DNA of 64,000 bases from Phenylobacterium zucineum HLK1 (lineage in GTDB: Bacteria > Pseudomonadota > Alphaproteobacteria > Caulobacterales > Caulobacteraceae), in NCBI RefSeq assembly GCF_000017265.1, contig NC_011144.1:1280001-1344000 (forward strand). The letters are read 5' to 3'. Below the pieces are notes generated by a model. The model saw only the letters and a list, made by a program, of their open reading frames with translations. It was not told the DNA's origin and searched no databases. The first letter of the stretch is position 1. Each line of letters starts with the position of its first letter. The translations under genes and the position numbers were made by a program. Below, in pieces: positions 8,364-15,332 of the stretch.

Positions 8364-9085
8364 TCGTCATTCCCATGGCGGGCCGCTCGCAGCGGTTCCT
8401 CGACGCCGGCTACGACCGGCCCAAGCACGCCCTGCCGCTGCACGGCCGCAGCGTCTTCGACCATGCGGTAGGCAGCTTCGCCGCCGAGTTCGAGCGCACG
8501 CCCTTCCTGATCATCGCCAGGGGCGAGGCGGCGGACTACGCGCGCCAGGCCGGCGCCGCGCTGGGCGTAAAGGACTGCACGGTGGTGGCCCTGGATCGTC
8601 CGACGGCCGGCCAGGCCGAGACGGTGGCCCTGGGCCTGGAGGCGGCCGGGACCGCGGCCGAGACGCCGCTGACCATCTTCAACATCGACACCTTCCGGCC
8701 GGGCTTCCGTTTCCCGGGCGCGCCGTTGGCCGGGATGGACGGCTGGCTCGAGGTGTTCCGGGGGGAGGGGGCCAACTGGTCCTACGTCCGGCCGGGTGCG
8801 GGCGAGGCGCCGCTGGCGCTGGAGACCGCCGAGAAGCGGCCTATCTCGGATCTGTGCTGCACCGGCCTCTACCACTTCGCCCGCGCGGCGGACTTCGCCT
8901 GGGCGCTCGCCGAGGAGCGCAAGGCGCCGCAGGCGGCCGAGCTCTATGTGGCGCCGATCTACAATCACCTGATCCGCGCCGGCCGACGGATCGGCTACCG
9001 GCTGATCGGCCGGGACGAGGTGGTCTTCTGCGGCACGCCGGCGGAATACGAGGCGCTGCTCAGCGGGCCTGCTTCACCGCCTTGA
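8360..9085 (+). CDS. Sugar/alcohol-phosphate nucleotidyltransferase (LicC/RmlA-like fold)
   Basis: A 241-residue nucleotidyltransferase. PMAGRSQRF at the N-terminus is the nucleotide-binding glycine-rich loop, RPKHALPLHG supplies the conserved PK pair, and FNIDTF the metal-binding Asp. Its ATG overlaps the stop of the kinase fusion (ATGA). In phosphocholine and similar pathways a kinase and such a cytidylyltransferase act in series; that analogy is the basis for proposing CDP- or NDP-activation of a small alcohol or sugar. The end of the gene overlaps the end of the convergent glycosyltransferase. Confidence 0.8.
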   Translation: MIVIPMAGRSQRFLDAGYDRPKHALPLHGRSVFDHAVGSFAAEFERTPFLIIARGEAADYARQAGAALGVKDCTVVALDRPTAGQAETVALGLEAAGTAAETPLTIFNIDTFRPGFRFPGAPLAGMDGWLEVFRGEGANWSYVRPGAGEAPLALETAEKRPISDLCCTGLYHFARAADFAWALAEERKAPQAAELYVAPIYNHLIRAGRRIGYRLIGRDEVVFCGTPAEYEALLSGPASPP

Positions 9086-10230
9086 CGATGCGGGCGGCGC
9101 GATCGGACCGAGCGGTGCTCGGCCATGGCCCGCTTCCAGCCGCCGCGGGCGATCCCCGCGAGCCTTGGCGTGTCGGACATCAGCTCCAGGATCTGGCCCG
9201 GCGCCTCGTCCAGCCGGTTCCAGGCGAAGGTGATGATCTCGCGGCCTTCCTTGAAGGCGTCGGCGTAGTAGCGGCTGGCGTCCGAGACGACCGCCGCGCC
9301 CGCGCACATGGCGGTGAAGACGCGCTCGTGGCCGCCGGCGACGAAGCCGTTGTTGGTGTTGAGCACCAGCCGCGCGCGCCGCAGCAGGTGCAGCGTCTCC
9401 TCGAAGCTGCCGACGCCGCCGTAGACGAAGGACGGATAGCGCTGCGCCAGCGGCTCCCAGCCGTTGCCGTAGACGTGCAGCGGGGCCCCGGCGGCGCCCA
9501 GGGCGTGGAGCAGCCGGTCGCGGTGGTAGGCCTCGGCGAACGCCTGCGGGGTTTGCAGCAGGGGCACGAGCTGGTCGAACAGGTCGGCGGTGAGCTGGGC
9601 GCCGCGGGCGGCCATGGCGGCCTTCAGCGCATCCAGGATCGGCAGGCGGGCGTCGGCCGCCATCCGGTCGGCGACCTCGGCCACCAGGTCCCGGGCCGGG
9701 CTGGCCTCCCAGGCCGCCCAGGCCGGCTGCGGCGCGCCGCGGTAGGTGCCGGTGAAGAGCAGGGGAATGTCGCGGGCGCCGAACGCCTCGTCCGAGGCGT
9801 CCACCGGCTCGGGCAGCTCGTTGGCGCCGGGGGGCAGGAAGCCCACCTGGGCGATCTTCGCCGTCGGCCAGGCCGAGACGAACTGCACATGGCTGCGGTC
9901 GAGGAAGAAGGCGACGTGCCGGCGGATCGGCGCGGTCACCCGGGGCGCCTGGTGGACGGGATGATCCACGTGCAGGGTGGCGTAGACGACCCCGAGCTGG
10001 TCGTAGACCGAGGCTCCGCCGCTGGAGAGCTCGGCGCCGAGCCCGCCGATCCCGAAGTAGCAGTCCGGCGGGGCGCCGAAGGTCGCCTGCAGCTCGCCCT
10101 GGCCCTCGGGCGCCGCCAGGTCGACCACCTGGACCTCGTGCGCCAGCTCGCGCAGGGCGGCGGCGAGCTGGTCGACGTGCAGCCGCAGCGAGCCGTACTG
10201 CGACTGCCCCTTCATCAGCACGAACTTCAT
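8995..10230 (-). CDS. Glycosyltransferase, CgeB/group-1-like; probable C-terminal frameshift
   Basis: A protein of about 411 residues whose C-terminal half has the GT-B donor-site pattern (YGNGW, a glycine-rich segment, NTNNGF...HERVFTAMCAGAAVV). The start at ATG 10230 has GGGGGA 7-8 nt upstream; five extra residues precede it in the longest frame. The last 38 residues are low-complexity and overlap the facing gene by 91 nt. Removing one C at 9105-9106 would instead give the ending DRAARIVKAVKQAR with a stop at 9060-9062, which looks far more natural. So the 3' end is either frameshifted or contains a sequencing error. It likely uses the product of the 6387-9085 genes (inference). Confidence 0.72.
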   Translation of the reverse strand: MKFVLMKGQSQYGSLRLHVDQLAAALRELAHEVQVVDLAAPEGQGELQATFGAPPDCYFGIGGLGAELSSGGASVYDQLGVVYATLHVDHPVHQAPRVTAPIRRHVAFFLDRSHVQFVSAWPTAKIAQVGFLPPGANELPEPVDASDEAFGARDIPLLFTGTYRGAPQPAWAAWEASPARDLVAEVADRMAADARLPILDALKAAMAARGAQLTADLFDQLVPLLQTPQAFAEAYHRDRLLHALGAAGAPLHVYGNGWEPLAQRYPSFVYGGVGSFEETLHLLRRARLVLNTNNGFVAGGHERVFTAMCAGAAVVSDASRYYADAFKEGREIITFAWNRLDEAPGQILELMSDTPRLAGIARGGWKRAMAEHRSVRSRRPHRQGGEAGPLSSASYSAGVPQKTTSSRPISR

Positions 10231-10341
10231 CGACCGTTCCCCCAACGCTGAGGTTCCCGGTCTAGGGCGGTTCGGGCGGGGAATGGAAGCGTGGCCCCCT
10301 TACGTGGCGTCGGCGTTGCGGGCGGGGCGCATTGGCATAGG

Positions 10342-10353
10342 CTTGGGCCCAAG
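10342..10353. promoter_or_regulatory. Perfect 12-bp palindrome upstream of the acyl-CoA ligase gene
   Basis: CTTGGGCCCAAG lies in the 148-bp divergent intergenic region, 26 bp before the ATG at 10379. Position and perfect symmetry would suit a repressor operator, but no regulator gene is adjacent and the core GGGCCC is common in such GC-rich DNA. Confidence 0.3.
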
Positions 10354-10378
10354 AACCAAAGACAACGGGAGGATCGCC

Positions 10379-12229
10379 ATGAGCCCAGCCGACGATGCGG
10401 GCGCCGCCATCGCGTCCAAGCCGCCGTTCAAGCCGCTGCCGCAGAAGGCGCCGGACGTTTCGGTCGAGCGCCGGGCGGACGGCAGCTACATCATCCGCTC
10501 CAACCATCCGCCGGGCGAGGGGCCGCGCTCGATCGCGCACCTCCTGGCCGAACGCGCCGCGCAGCATCCCGACCGGCCCTACATCCTGCAGCGCGCGCCG
10601 AACCACGGTCCCTGGACCGGCGTCACCTACGGCGAGGCCAAGCGCGCCGCCGACGGGATCGCCCAGTGGCTGCTGGACCGCGGCCTGGGCGGCGAGGACA
10701 GCGTGATGGTGCTGTCGGCCAACTCGGTCGAGCACGCCCTCGTGATGCTGGGCTGCTACACCGCCGGCGTGCCGGTGGCGCCGATCAGCCCGGCCTACAG
10801 CCTGATCTCGTCCGACCACGCCAAGCTGAAGCACTGCTTCGCCACCGTCCGGCCCAAGGTGGTGTTCGCCCAGTCCAGCGAGATGTTCGCCCGCGCCTTC
10901 GAGACGCTGCGGGCGCTGGACCCCACCCTCGCATTCGTGACCGTCGATGGCGGGAACGGGACGATCCCGCTTTCCGAACTCGCCTCCACCACGCCCGGCG
11001 AGGCGGTCGAGGCGGCGCGCGAGGCCCTGCACCACGGGACCGTCGCCAAGTACCTGTTCACCTCGGGCTCCACCGGCATGCCCAAGGGCGTGCCCCAGAC
11101 ACACGGCATGTTCGCGGGCGTCATCGCCGGCCAGGAGGGCCTGCGCGACGAGGCGCCCGATCCGGACAATCCGCCCCAGGCGCTGGACTGGATGCCCTGG
11201 AGCCACATCTCGGCCGGCAACATCGCCTTCAACGGCAACCTCTGGGCGGGCGGGACCCTGCACCTGGACGAGGGCAAGCCGATCCCGGGCATGTTCGAGA
11301 CCACGATCAAGAACCTCTACGAGGTCTCCCCCTGGGTGTTCGGCTCGGCGCCGGTGGCCTTCGGCATGCTGGCCGAGGCGATGGAGCAGGACCCCGTGCT
11401 GCGCCGGAGCTTCTTCAGGAACCTGCGCTACATGGGCTACGGCGGCGCGACGCTGTCGAACGACATCTATGAGCGGATGCAGGCGCTGGCGATCGCCGAG
11501 ACCGGCCACCGCATCCCGCTGACCACCATGTACGGCGCGACCGAGACGCAGGGGATCACGGTCGTCCACTGGGTGACCGAGCGGGTGGGCCTGATCGGCC
11601 TGCCGCTGCCGGGCATCACCCTGAAGCTCGCGCCCAGCGGCTCCAAGCTGGAGGTGCGGGTGAAGGGGCCGACGGTCACCAGCGGCTACCACAACGACCC
11701 CGAGAAGACCGCCCAGGCCTTCGACGAGGAGGGCTTCTACAAGCTGGGCGACGCCTGCCGGTTCCTCGATCCGGACGATCCCGCGCAGGGGCTGGTGTTC
11801 GACGGCCGGGTGACCGAGGACTTCAAGCTGGATTCCGGCACCTGGGTGTCGGTCGGCACGCTCAGGCCCGACCTGGTGGCCGCCTGCAGCCCCTACGTCT
11901 TCGACATCGTCGTCGCGGGCCAGGACAAGCCCTTCGTCGGCGCGCTGGTGTGGCCGGCGCCGGCGGCGCTCGGGTCGCTGGGCGAGGATCCGCTCGGCAA
12001 GCTGACCGAGATCTTGAAGGAGCGGCTGGGGGCCTTCAACAAGAGCGCCGGTGGATCGTCGCGGCAGGTCGGCCGGTTCCTGGTCATGACCGAGCCGCCG
12101 TCGATCGACGCGGGCGAGATCACCGACAAGGGCTATGTGAACCAGCGCGCCACGCTGGAGCGGCGCCAGGCGCTGGTGGACGCGCTGTACGCCGACCCGC
12201 CGGGGCCGGGCGTGGTGAGCCTGCGCTAG
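10379..12229 (+). CDS. AMP-forming acyl-CoA ligase, feruloyl-CoA synthetase-like
   Basis: A 616-residue member of the adenylate-forming family. The P-loop is SGSTGMPKG, and MYGATETQG is the adenine-binding motif. FKLDSGTWVSVG near the C-terminus is the feature by which feruloyl-CoA synthetase-like enzymes differ from ordinary acyl-CoA synthetases. It would convert a carboxylic acid (for example a hydroxycinnamate) plus CoA and ATP to the CoA thioester. GGGAGG precedes the ATG. A GST gene begins 1 nt after its stop and a crotonase follows, forming an operon. Ferulate as substrate is an inference from family membership. Confidence 0.83.
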   Translation: MSPADDAGAAIASKPPFKPLPQKAPDVSVERRADGSYIIRSNHPPGEGPRSIAHLLAERAAQHPDRPYILQRAPNHGPWTGVTYGEAKRAADGIAQWLLDRGLGGEDSVMVLSANSVEHALVMLGCYTAGVPVAPISPAYSLISSDHAKLKHCFATVRPKVVFAQSSEMFARAFETLRALDPTLAFVTVDGGNGTIPLSELASTTPGEAVEAAREALHHGTVAKYLFTSGSTGMPKGVPQTHGMFAGVIAGQEGLRDEAPDPDNPPQALDWMPWSHISAGNIAFNGNLWAGGTLHLDEGKPIPGMFETTIKNLYEVSPWVFGSAPVAFGMLAEAMEQDPVLRRSFFRNLRYMGYGGATLSNDIYERMQALAIAETGHRIPLTTMYGATETQGITVVHWVTERVGLIGLPLPGITLKLAPSGSKLEVRVKGPTVTSGYHNDPEKTAQAFDEEGFYKLGDACRFLDPDDPAQGLVFDGRVTEDFKLDSGTWVSVGTLRPDLVAACSPYVFDIVVAGQDKPFVGALVWPAPAALGSLGEDPLGKLTEILKERLGAFNKSAGGSSRQVGRFLVMTEPPSIDAGEITDKGYVNQRATLERRQALVDALYADPPGPGVVSLR

Positions 12230-12230
12230 G

Positions 12231-13139
12231 ATGGCCGGGATCGTCCTGCACCACTACGACACCTCGCCCTTCTCGGAGAAGGTGCGGGTGATGCTGGGCG
12301 TGAAGGGCCTCGAGTGGCGCTCGGTGATCCAGCCGGTGGTGATGCCCAAGCCCGAGCTGGTCCCCCTGACCGGCGGCTACCGGCGCATCCCGGTGATGCA
12401 GATCGGGGCGGACGTCTACTGCGACACCCAGGCCATCCTGGCCGAGCTGGACGCCCGCCATCCCGAGCCGGCCACCGCGCGCGGCGGGGACTGGGCGGTG
12501 AACCTGTGGGCCGACCGGCTGTGGTTCCAGGCGAGCGTGGCGGTGGTGTTCGCACAGATCGGCGACGCGGTCCCGCGCGAGTTCATCGAGGACCGCGAGA
12601 AGCTGTCGGGCCGGCCGTTCGACATCGCCGGCATGAGGGCGGCCGCGCCGCACATGCGGGCGCAGTGGCGGGCCTATGCCGCCTGGGTGGAGGACGGGCT
12701 CTCCGGGGTCGACTTCCTGGGCGGGACCAAGGTCTCGCTGGGCGACATCGCCGCGTACATGAACGTCTGGTGGCTCGGCGCGGCCGCGCCCGCGGCGGCC
12801 GAGACCCTTCTGGCGGGCCTGGATCGGGTGCAGGACTGGCGCGCGCGGATCGCCGCGATCGGCCACGGCCGCCGGACCGAGATGAGCGGCGCCGAGGCGC
12901 TGCGGGCGGCGGCCGACGCCTCGCCTGCGCCGGTCCCCGACAGCGACCCCGACGATCCCTCGGGCCTGAAGCCCGGGGAAGCGGTGACGGTCCAGGCCGA
13001 CGACTACGGCCGCGATCCCGTCACGGGACGCCTCGCGGCCCTGACCCGCGAGCGGATCGTGATCGCCCGCGAGGGCGAGGGCCTCGGCCTCGTGCATGTG
13101 CATTTCCCGCGCGCCGGCTATGCGCTGGCCCGGGCCTGA
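12231..13139 (+). CDS. Glutathione S-transferase family protein with extra C-terminal domain
   Basis: A 302-residue GST-like protein, about 90 residues longer than usual. Residues 1-80 form a thioredoxin-like domain (TSPFSEKVRVML, RRIPVMQIG with cis-proline, and CDTQAI at the glutathione site). A helical domain follows, and after residue about 235 a separate segment (KPGEAVTVQADDYG, then a VHVHFPRAGY-type strand) that is not part of normal GSTs. It lies 1 nt after the feruloyl-CoA synthetase-like gene and 12 nt before a crotonase. Bacterial GSTs in aromatic catabolism include beta-etherases and isomerases; which applies here is unknown. Confidence 0.8.
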   Translation: MAGIVLHHYDTSPFSEKVRVMLGVKGLEWRSVIQPVVMPKPELVPLTGGYRRIPVMQIGADVYCDTQAILAELDARHPEPATARGGDWAVNLWADRLWFQASVAVVFAQIGDAVPREFIEDREKLSGRPFDIAGMRAAAPHMRAQWRAYAAWVEDGLSGVDFLGGTKVSLGDIAAYMNVWWLGAAAPAAAETLLAGLDRVQDWRARIAAIGHGRRTEMSGAEALRAAADASPAPVPDSDPDDPSGLKPGEAVTVQADDYGRDPVTGRLAALTRERIVIAREGEGLGLVHVHFPRAGYALARA

Positions 13140-13151
13140 ACGGAGAGACTG

Positions 13152-13994
13152 ATGAACGACCGCGTGACCGTGGACATCCAGGACGGCGTCGCCGACGTGC
13201 GCCTGGTCCGCAGCGACAAGATGAACGCCCTCGACGGCGCCATGTTCGACGCCCTGATCGAGACGGGCGAGCGGCTGAAGGGCGAGGCGGGCGTCCGCGC
13301 GGTGGTGATCTCGGGCGAGGGCCGGGCGTTCTGCGCCGGCCTCGACATGGGCAACTTCCAGTCGATGGCCTCGGGCGAGCGCAAGGGCGGGCAGGGCTCG
13401 GCCGGGGCGCTGCTGACCCGCGACCGCACGCCCGGGGGCTCGAACCGGGCGCAGCACGCCTGCATGGTCTGGCGCGAGATTCCCGTGCCGGTGATCGCCG
13501 CCGTGCATGGCGTCGCGTTCGGCGGCGGATTCCAGCTCGCCCTGGGCGCGGACCTGCGGTTCGTCGCCCCCGACGCGCGCATGTCGGTCATGGAGATCAA
13601 GTGGGGCCTGGTGCCCGACATGGCGGGCATGGTGCTGATGCGCGGCCTGGTGCGCGACGACCTCGCGCGCGAGCTCACCTGGAGCGGCCGGATCTTCGAC
13701 GGACAGGAAGCCGCGACGCTGGGCCTGGCCACCCGGGTCTGCGCCGACCCGCGCGCCGAGGCGCTGGCGTTCGCGCGCGACGTGGCCGGCAAGAGCCCCG
13801 ACGCGATCCGCGCGGGCAAGCGCCTGCTGAACCTGATGGGCCATGCGAGCCAGCACGAGATCCTGCTGGAGGAGAGCCGCGAGCAGGCGGCCCTGATCGG
13901 CTCGCCCAACCAGGTCGAGGCGGTGATGGCCAACCTCCAGAAGCGGGCGCCGGCGTTCGCCGACGGGGCCGCGCCCGAAAAGGCGGAGGTCTGA
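13152..13994 (+). CDS. Crotonase/enoyl-CoA hydratase family protein
   Basis: A 280-residue crotonase. GRAFCAGLDM forms the first oxyanion-hole segment and HGVAFGGGFQLAL the second. MEIKWGLVPD supplies a Glu and an Asp at positions where hydroxycinnamoyl-CoA hydratase-lyase and dienoyl-CoA isomerase carry catalytic acids. Hydration or isomerisation of an enoyl-CoA is therefore likely. As the third gene of the ligase-GST operon it should act on the CoA thioester made by the first. I cannot decide between hydratase-lyase and isomerase from the sequence. Confidence 0.85.
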   Translation: MNDRVTVDIQDGVADVRLVRSDKMNALDGAMFDALIETGERLKGEAGVRAVVISGEGRAFCAGLDMGNFQSMASGERKGGQGSAGALLTRDRTPGGSNRAQHACMVWREIPVPVIAAVHGVAFGGGFQLALGADLRFVAPDARMSVMEIKWGLVPDMAGMVLMRGLVRDDLARELTWSGRIFDGQEAATLGLATRVCADPRAEALAFARDVAGKSPDAIRAGKRLLNLMGHASQHEILLEESREQAALIGSPNQVEAVMANLQKRAPAFADGAAPEKAEV

Positions 13995-14010
13995 CGGCAG
14001 GCGACGGCTG

Positions 14011-14038
14011 GGGAGCGGGCGCGTCGCCGCCCGCTCCC
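14011..14038. terminator. GC-rich hairpin between convergent genes, possible bidirectional terminator
   Basis: Perfect 11-bp arms (14011-14021 and 14028-14038) with a 6-nt loop lie in the 53-bp gap between the crotonase stop and the UrcA-like stop. There is no clear T-run on either side, so it is not a textbook intrinsic terminator. It is the only convergent junction in the window with room for such a structure. Confidence 0.55.
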
Positions 14039-14047
14039 GCCGCCCCC

Positions 14048-14320
14048 TTACCGCGACGCCAGCTTGGCGTTCGCGGCCAGCTTGGCGGCCGCCGGCTGGG
14101 CGAAGGCGTGGGCGAGGCTGGCCTTCATGCAGGCTTCCTTCTCTTCCCGCGGGAAGGTCGCGTTCTGGGTGGCGCGCGCACAGACCTTGCGGGCGGCCTT
14201 CACCACCTCGGCGTGGAGCTGTTCGGCGGACTTGCCGTCGGTCGAGACGCGGATGGTCTGGGCGCCGGCCGGGGCGGCGAGGAGGGCCGCGGCGGCGGCC
14301 AGGGTGACGATGCGGATCAT
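14048..14320 (-). CDS. UrcA family secreted protein
   Basis: A 90-residue exported protein with a Sec signal peptide (residues 1-19, ending PAGA). The mature part has ARKVCARAT and EEKEACMKASL, the two-cysteine pattern of the UrcA family, small periplasmic proteins of unknown function common in sphingomonads and Caulobacterales. I placed the start at ATG 14320 because it opens the signal peptide; a longer frame to 14428 would add 36 residues without export character. A long stem-loop lies 67 nt upstream of this start. Confidence 0.75.
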   Translation of the reverse strand: MIRIVTLAAAAALLAAPAGAQTIRVSTDGKSAEQLHAEVVKAARKVCARATQNATFPREEKEACMKASLAHAFAQPAAAKLAANAKLASR

Positions 14321-14386
14321 GGGTTCGGTTTCCGGTTCAAGGGTTGCGACAACCCCTTTCCGGCGTTCCTCTCGGGCGGGGCCGGC

Positions 14387-14443
14387 GACTGACGCCCGGC
14401 TCTCTTCGCCCGAGGGGATGGAATCCACAGCCGGGCGTCAGTC
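14387..14443. promoter_or_regulatory. Large stem-loop with 15-bp perfect stem
   Basis: Arms 14387-14401 and 14429-14443 are perfect reverse complements (GACTGACGCCCGGCT), enclosing a 27-nt loop. It lies between the stop of the SDR at 14532 and the start of the UrcA-like gene, both on the minus strand. It could terminate SDR transcription, regulate the UrcA-like mRNA leader, or be a cruciform-forming site. Confidence 0.6.
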
Positions 14444-14531
14444 CGCAAGTGGAATGCTGCGGTGCAGCGAAAAATTCACATGGGCGCCGTGGGGGGCGCC
14501 GCGGTGGTGGGCGCCCCCGCCGCCGGATTGG

Positions 14532-15272
14532 TCAGCCGCGGCCGATGTACGGCATCTTCGTCGCCATCACGGTCATGAACTGCACGTTGGCCTCCAGCGG
14601 CAGGCCGGCCATGTACAGGACCGCTTCGGCCACGTGGCGCACGTCCAGATAGGGCTCGGGCTTCATCGCGCCGTCGGCCTGCAGCGTGCCCCTGACGACG
14701 CCGCGGGTCATCGGCGTCTCGGCGTTGCCGATGTCGATCTGGCCGCAGGCGATGTCGTAGGCGCGCCCGTCCAGCGAGGTGGAGCGGGTCAGGCCGGTCA
14801 TCGCCGCCTTCGTGGCGCTGTAGGCGATGGTGAGCGGGCGCGGGGCGTGGGCGGCGATCGAGCCGTTGTTGATGATCCGCCCGCCGCGCGGCGCCTGGGC
14901 CTTCATCAGCCGGAAGGCCGCGCGGGTGCACAGGAAGGCGCCGGTGAGGTTCACGTCCACGACGCGCTTCCAGTGGTCCAGCGCGTGGTCCTCGATGGGG
15001 ACGGGCGGGGCGCCGGTCCCGGCGTTGTTGAACAGCAGGTCCAGACGGCTGAAGCGGGCCTTCGTCTGCTCGAACAGCGCATCCACCGCAGCCTCGTCCG
15101 CCACGTCGGTCGGGATCGCCAGGGACTCGCCGGCCGAGAGGGCGGCGGTCTCCGCCAGCGCGTCCGCGCGCCGCCCCGCCAGCGCCACCCGCCAGCCGGC
15201 GTCCAGTAGCGCGACGGCCACAGCCCGGCCGATCCCGCTGCCCGCGCCGGTCACGATCGCGACCTTGCCCAT
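14532..15272 (-). CDS. Short-chain dehydrogenase/reductase (SDR)
   Basis: A 246-residue SDR with cofactor loop [12 protein letters not shown], the catalytic serine in NNGSIA and YSATK. R residues after beta-2 (AGRRAD) suggest NADP(H). The start is set at ATG 15272, which has GGAG six nt upstream; an ATG at 15284 has no good ribosome-binding site. It is transcribed divergently from the TonB receptor gene. The substrate is unknown. The usual PG motif after beta-6 is absent ([11 protein letters not shown]), a recognisable subgroup feature. Confidence 0.87.
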   Translation of the reverse strand: MGKVAIVTGAGSGIGRAVAVALLDAGWRVALAGRRADALAETAALSAGESLAIPTDVADEAAVDALFEQTKARFSRLDLLFNNAGTGAPPVPIEDHALDHWKRVVDVNLTGAFLCTRAAFRLMKAQAPRGGRIINNGSIAAHAPRPLTIAYSATKAAMTGLTRSTSLDGRAYDIACGQIDIGNAETPMTRGVVRGTLQADGAMKPEPYLDVRHVAEAVLYMAGLPLEANVQFMTVMATKMPYIGRG

Positions 15273-15332
15273 TGCGCTCTCCATCCCCGCTGTTTAGCCC
15301 AGGCCCGGGCCATACCAGAAATACGAGGAAAC

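Noticed and set aside
14011..14038. Intrinsic terminator of textbook type between crotonase and UrcA-like genes
   Set aside because: The 11-bp stem is real, but neither side has a clear T-run, so I report it only as a possible terminator.
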